A stretch of 38,694 bases of DNA, taken from an uncultured Mordavella sp. Its GTDB lineage: Bacteria > Bacillota > Clostridia > Lachnospirales > Lachnospiraceae. Each line of letters begins with the position of its first letter. The first letter of the stretch is position 1. A program made the translations under genes and the position numbers. The stretch is taken from NCBI GenBank assembly GCA_902406105.1, contig CABPCP010000028.1, positions 1 through 38,694 on the forward strand. The letters are read 5' to 3'. The notes under the pieces were generated by a model. The model did not search any database. It was not told where the DNA came from and saw only the letters and a list, made by a program, of their open reading frames with translations. This document shows, piece by piece, positions 37,880 to 38,694 of the stretch.

Positions 37880-38416
37880 ATGAGCAAGGAACAAGAGAAC
37901 TGTTTTGTAAATGAAATTGTAATGAACGAGTATACGCTTCGAGAGATTCTGCTGGCTATGTGGAGGCGCAAAGCTGCTCGACGTAGATTTCCGATAGTGA
38001 TCTATTTGATCGTGACGGTCGTTCCTATGGTTTACGCGTTTGTGACCGGTAAAAATGAGTTTATGCTGCTGGCGGGCGTGATCGGATTAGCGGGCCTGCT
38101 TCTTCTGCTGATATATGCCGGGGTTTTTGCTGTCAGCGCGACCAAAAAGCGGGAAGCATTGATTCGCCAGATCATGGAAAAATACGGGAATGAGGCAATG
38201 CTCACCATATGGATCGGTGATGAGATCCATTATTGTTTCGATCATATGGAGAAGACTGTGGCCTATAGTGAGATAGAAGCGGTGATCGAGATAGAAATGT
38301 ATCTGATCCTTCAGTTAAAAAATGGTGTGGAACTGCCAATTTGGAAGGCGGGATTTAAGCAGGGGAAATGGGATGATTTCATTCTGTATTTGAAACAGCG
38401 ATTAGGGAAAAATTAA
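37880..38416 (+). CDS. YcxB-like two-helix membrane protein
   Basis: The protein has 178 residues. The N-terminal 40 are polar or basic. Two adjacent membrane helices follow (FPIVIYLIVTVVPMVYAFV and LLAGVIGLAGLLLLLIYAGV). The cytoplasmic C-terminal domain has the YcxB-type strands IHYCFDHMEKTVAYSEIEAV and LKNGVELPIWKAGF. YcxB proteins have no established function. TAAGAGG precedes the ATG, and ATGACG-17-TATAAT (37797-37825) is a likely promoter. It stands alone before the tRNA cluster. Confidence 0.75.
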   Translation: MSKEQENCFVNEIVMNEYTLREILLAMWRRKAARRRFPIVIYLIVTVVPMVYAFVTGKNEFMLLAGVIGLAGLLLLLIYAGVFAVSATKKREALIRQIMEKYGNEAMLTIWIGDEIHYCFDHMEKTVAYSEIEAVIEIEMYLILQLKNGVELPIWKAGFKQGKWDDFILYLKQRLGKN

Positions 38417-38481
38417 GATATTGTTTGTCTTGAAACATGAAATAACTCTGATAAAGCGTTCAAATTTTTTTCTAAAAAGTC

Positions 38482-38510
38482 TTGTAAAAACAAAAAGCAT
38501 ATGATATGAT
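38482..38510 (+). promoter_or_regulatory. Promoter of the tRNA cluster
   Basis: TTGTAA (38482-38487), a 17-base spacer and TATGAT (38505-38510), 44 bases before tRNA-Glu. An imperfect CGCTTAA/TTAAGCG hairpin lies in the 5' leader. Confidence 0.65.
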
Positions 38511-38554
38511 AGTAGTCGGTCGCTTAATGGTTGTCCGTTTAAGCGCCTTATTCC

Positions 38555-38626
38555 GGCTCCGTGGTCAAGAGGTTAAGACATCGCCCTTTCACGGCGGTAA
38601 CACGGGTTCGATTCCCGTCGGAGTCA
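38555..38626 (+). tRNA. tRNA-Glu (anticodon TTC)
   Basis: A 72-base cloverleaf with acceptor GGCTCCG/CGGAGTC, anticodon loop CTTTCAC (TTC) and T-loop GGTTCGATTCC. Discriminator A; CCA is not encoded. First gene of a tRNA cluster that continues beyond the window. Confidence 0.95.
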
Positions 38627-38639
38627 TTTTGAAAGATAG

Positions 38640-38694
38640 GCCGATGTGGCTCAATTGGCAGAGCAGCTGATTTGTAATCAGCAGGTTATCGGTT
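38640..38694 (+). tRNA. tRNA-Thr (anticodon TGT), truncated by the window edge
   Basis: The 5' acceptor GCCGATG, D-arm GGCTCAATTGGCAGAGC, anticodon arm GCTGA-TTTGTAA-TCAGC (TGT) and the start of the T-arm are visible. The 3' end lies outside the window. Confidence 0.9.

Overview
The window reads as a chromosome segment of a Gram-positive anaerobic gut Firmicute, most likely a Lachnospiraceae-type Clostridium. The evidence is strong AGGAGG-type ribosome binding sites, TTGACA/TATAAT promoters, a four-subunit 2-oxoacid:ferredoxin oxidoreductase, a PTS trehalose locus, an NSS amino-acid symporter, and tRNA-Glu/tRNA-Thr at the right edge. No tool was run; all identifications come from reading motifs and the translated sequence.

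Region 1 (1-2456) is the AT-rich right end of an integrated mobile element. It has a divergent XRE-repressor control region, two small unknown minus-strand genes, and two tandem 303-bp repressor cassettes. It ends at a displaced 3' tRNA fragment (proline type), the usual scar of tyrosine-recombinase integration. Region 2 (2457-6215) is also accessory. It holds a predicted type I toxin-antitoxin locus with a 30-residue membrane peptide and a convergent antisense RNA, a repeat-rich cell-wall-anchored surface protein, and an unrecognised acidic protein.

Region 3 (6179-8662) is the most interesting part: a self-contained two-gene minus-strand operon. The first gene encodes an XRE DNA-binding protein whose C-terminus is an Ala/Gly-rich membrane segment. 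The second encodes a 617-residue protein with a possible PH-like N-terminus, a PD-(D/E)XK-like (QxK, Mrr-type) motif, and a hydrophobic glycine-zipper C-terminal half. It looks like a membrane-associated nuclease module, possibly for defence, but its function is inferred. Region 4 (8756-14329) is an operon combining a uroporphyrinogen-decarboxylase-family (MtaA/CmuA-like) methyltransferase with a complete Rbs/Lsr/Rha-type ABC importer. A run of ten G residues sits in its control region.

Region 5 (14333-38694) looks like core metabolism. It contains a class V aminotransferase, lgt, and the trehalose locus (treR, PTS EIIBCA, phosphotrehalase) followed by HPr and Enzyme I. Next come the por operon with a co-directional Na+ symporter, a MATE pump, a FliB-like protein, an M18 aminopeptidase and a large membrane protein. 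Then follow a ferredoxin-nitroreductase plus flavoprotein pair, an ornithine-cyclodeaminase-family enzyme, TetR and MerR regulators, a YcxB-like membrane protein, and tRNA genes.

The trehalose locus carries its own regulator, transporter, hydrolase and general PTS phosphorelay. Its three TTGTTTAAACAA-type operators are placed for repression of treP and autoregulation of treR. HPr has Lys in place of the regulatory Ser46. The por genes run directly into an amino-acid symporter gene, which suggests oxidation of amino-acid-derived or central 2-oxoacids linked to amino-acid uptake.
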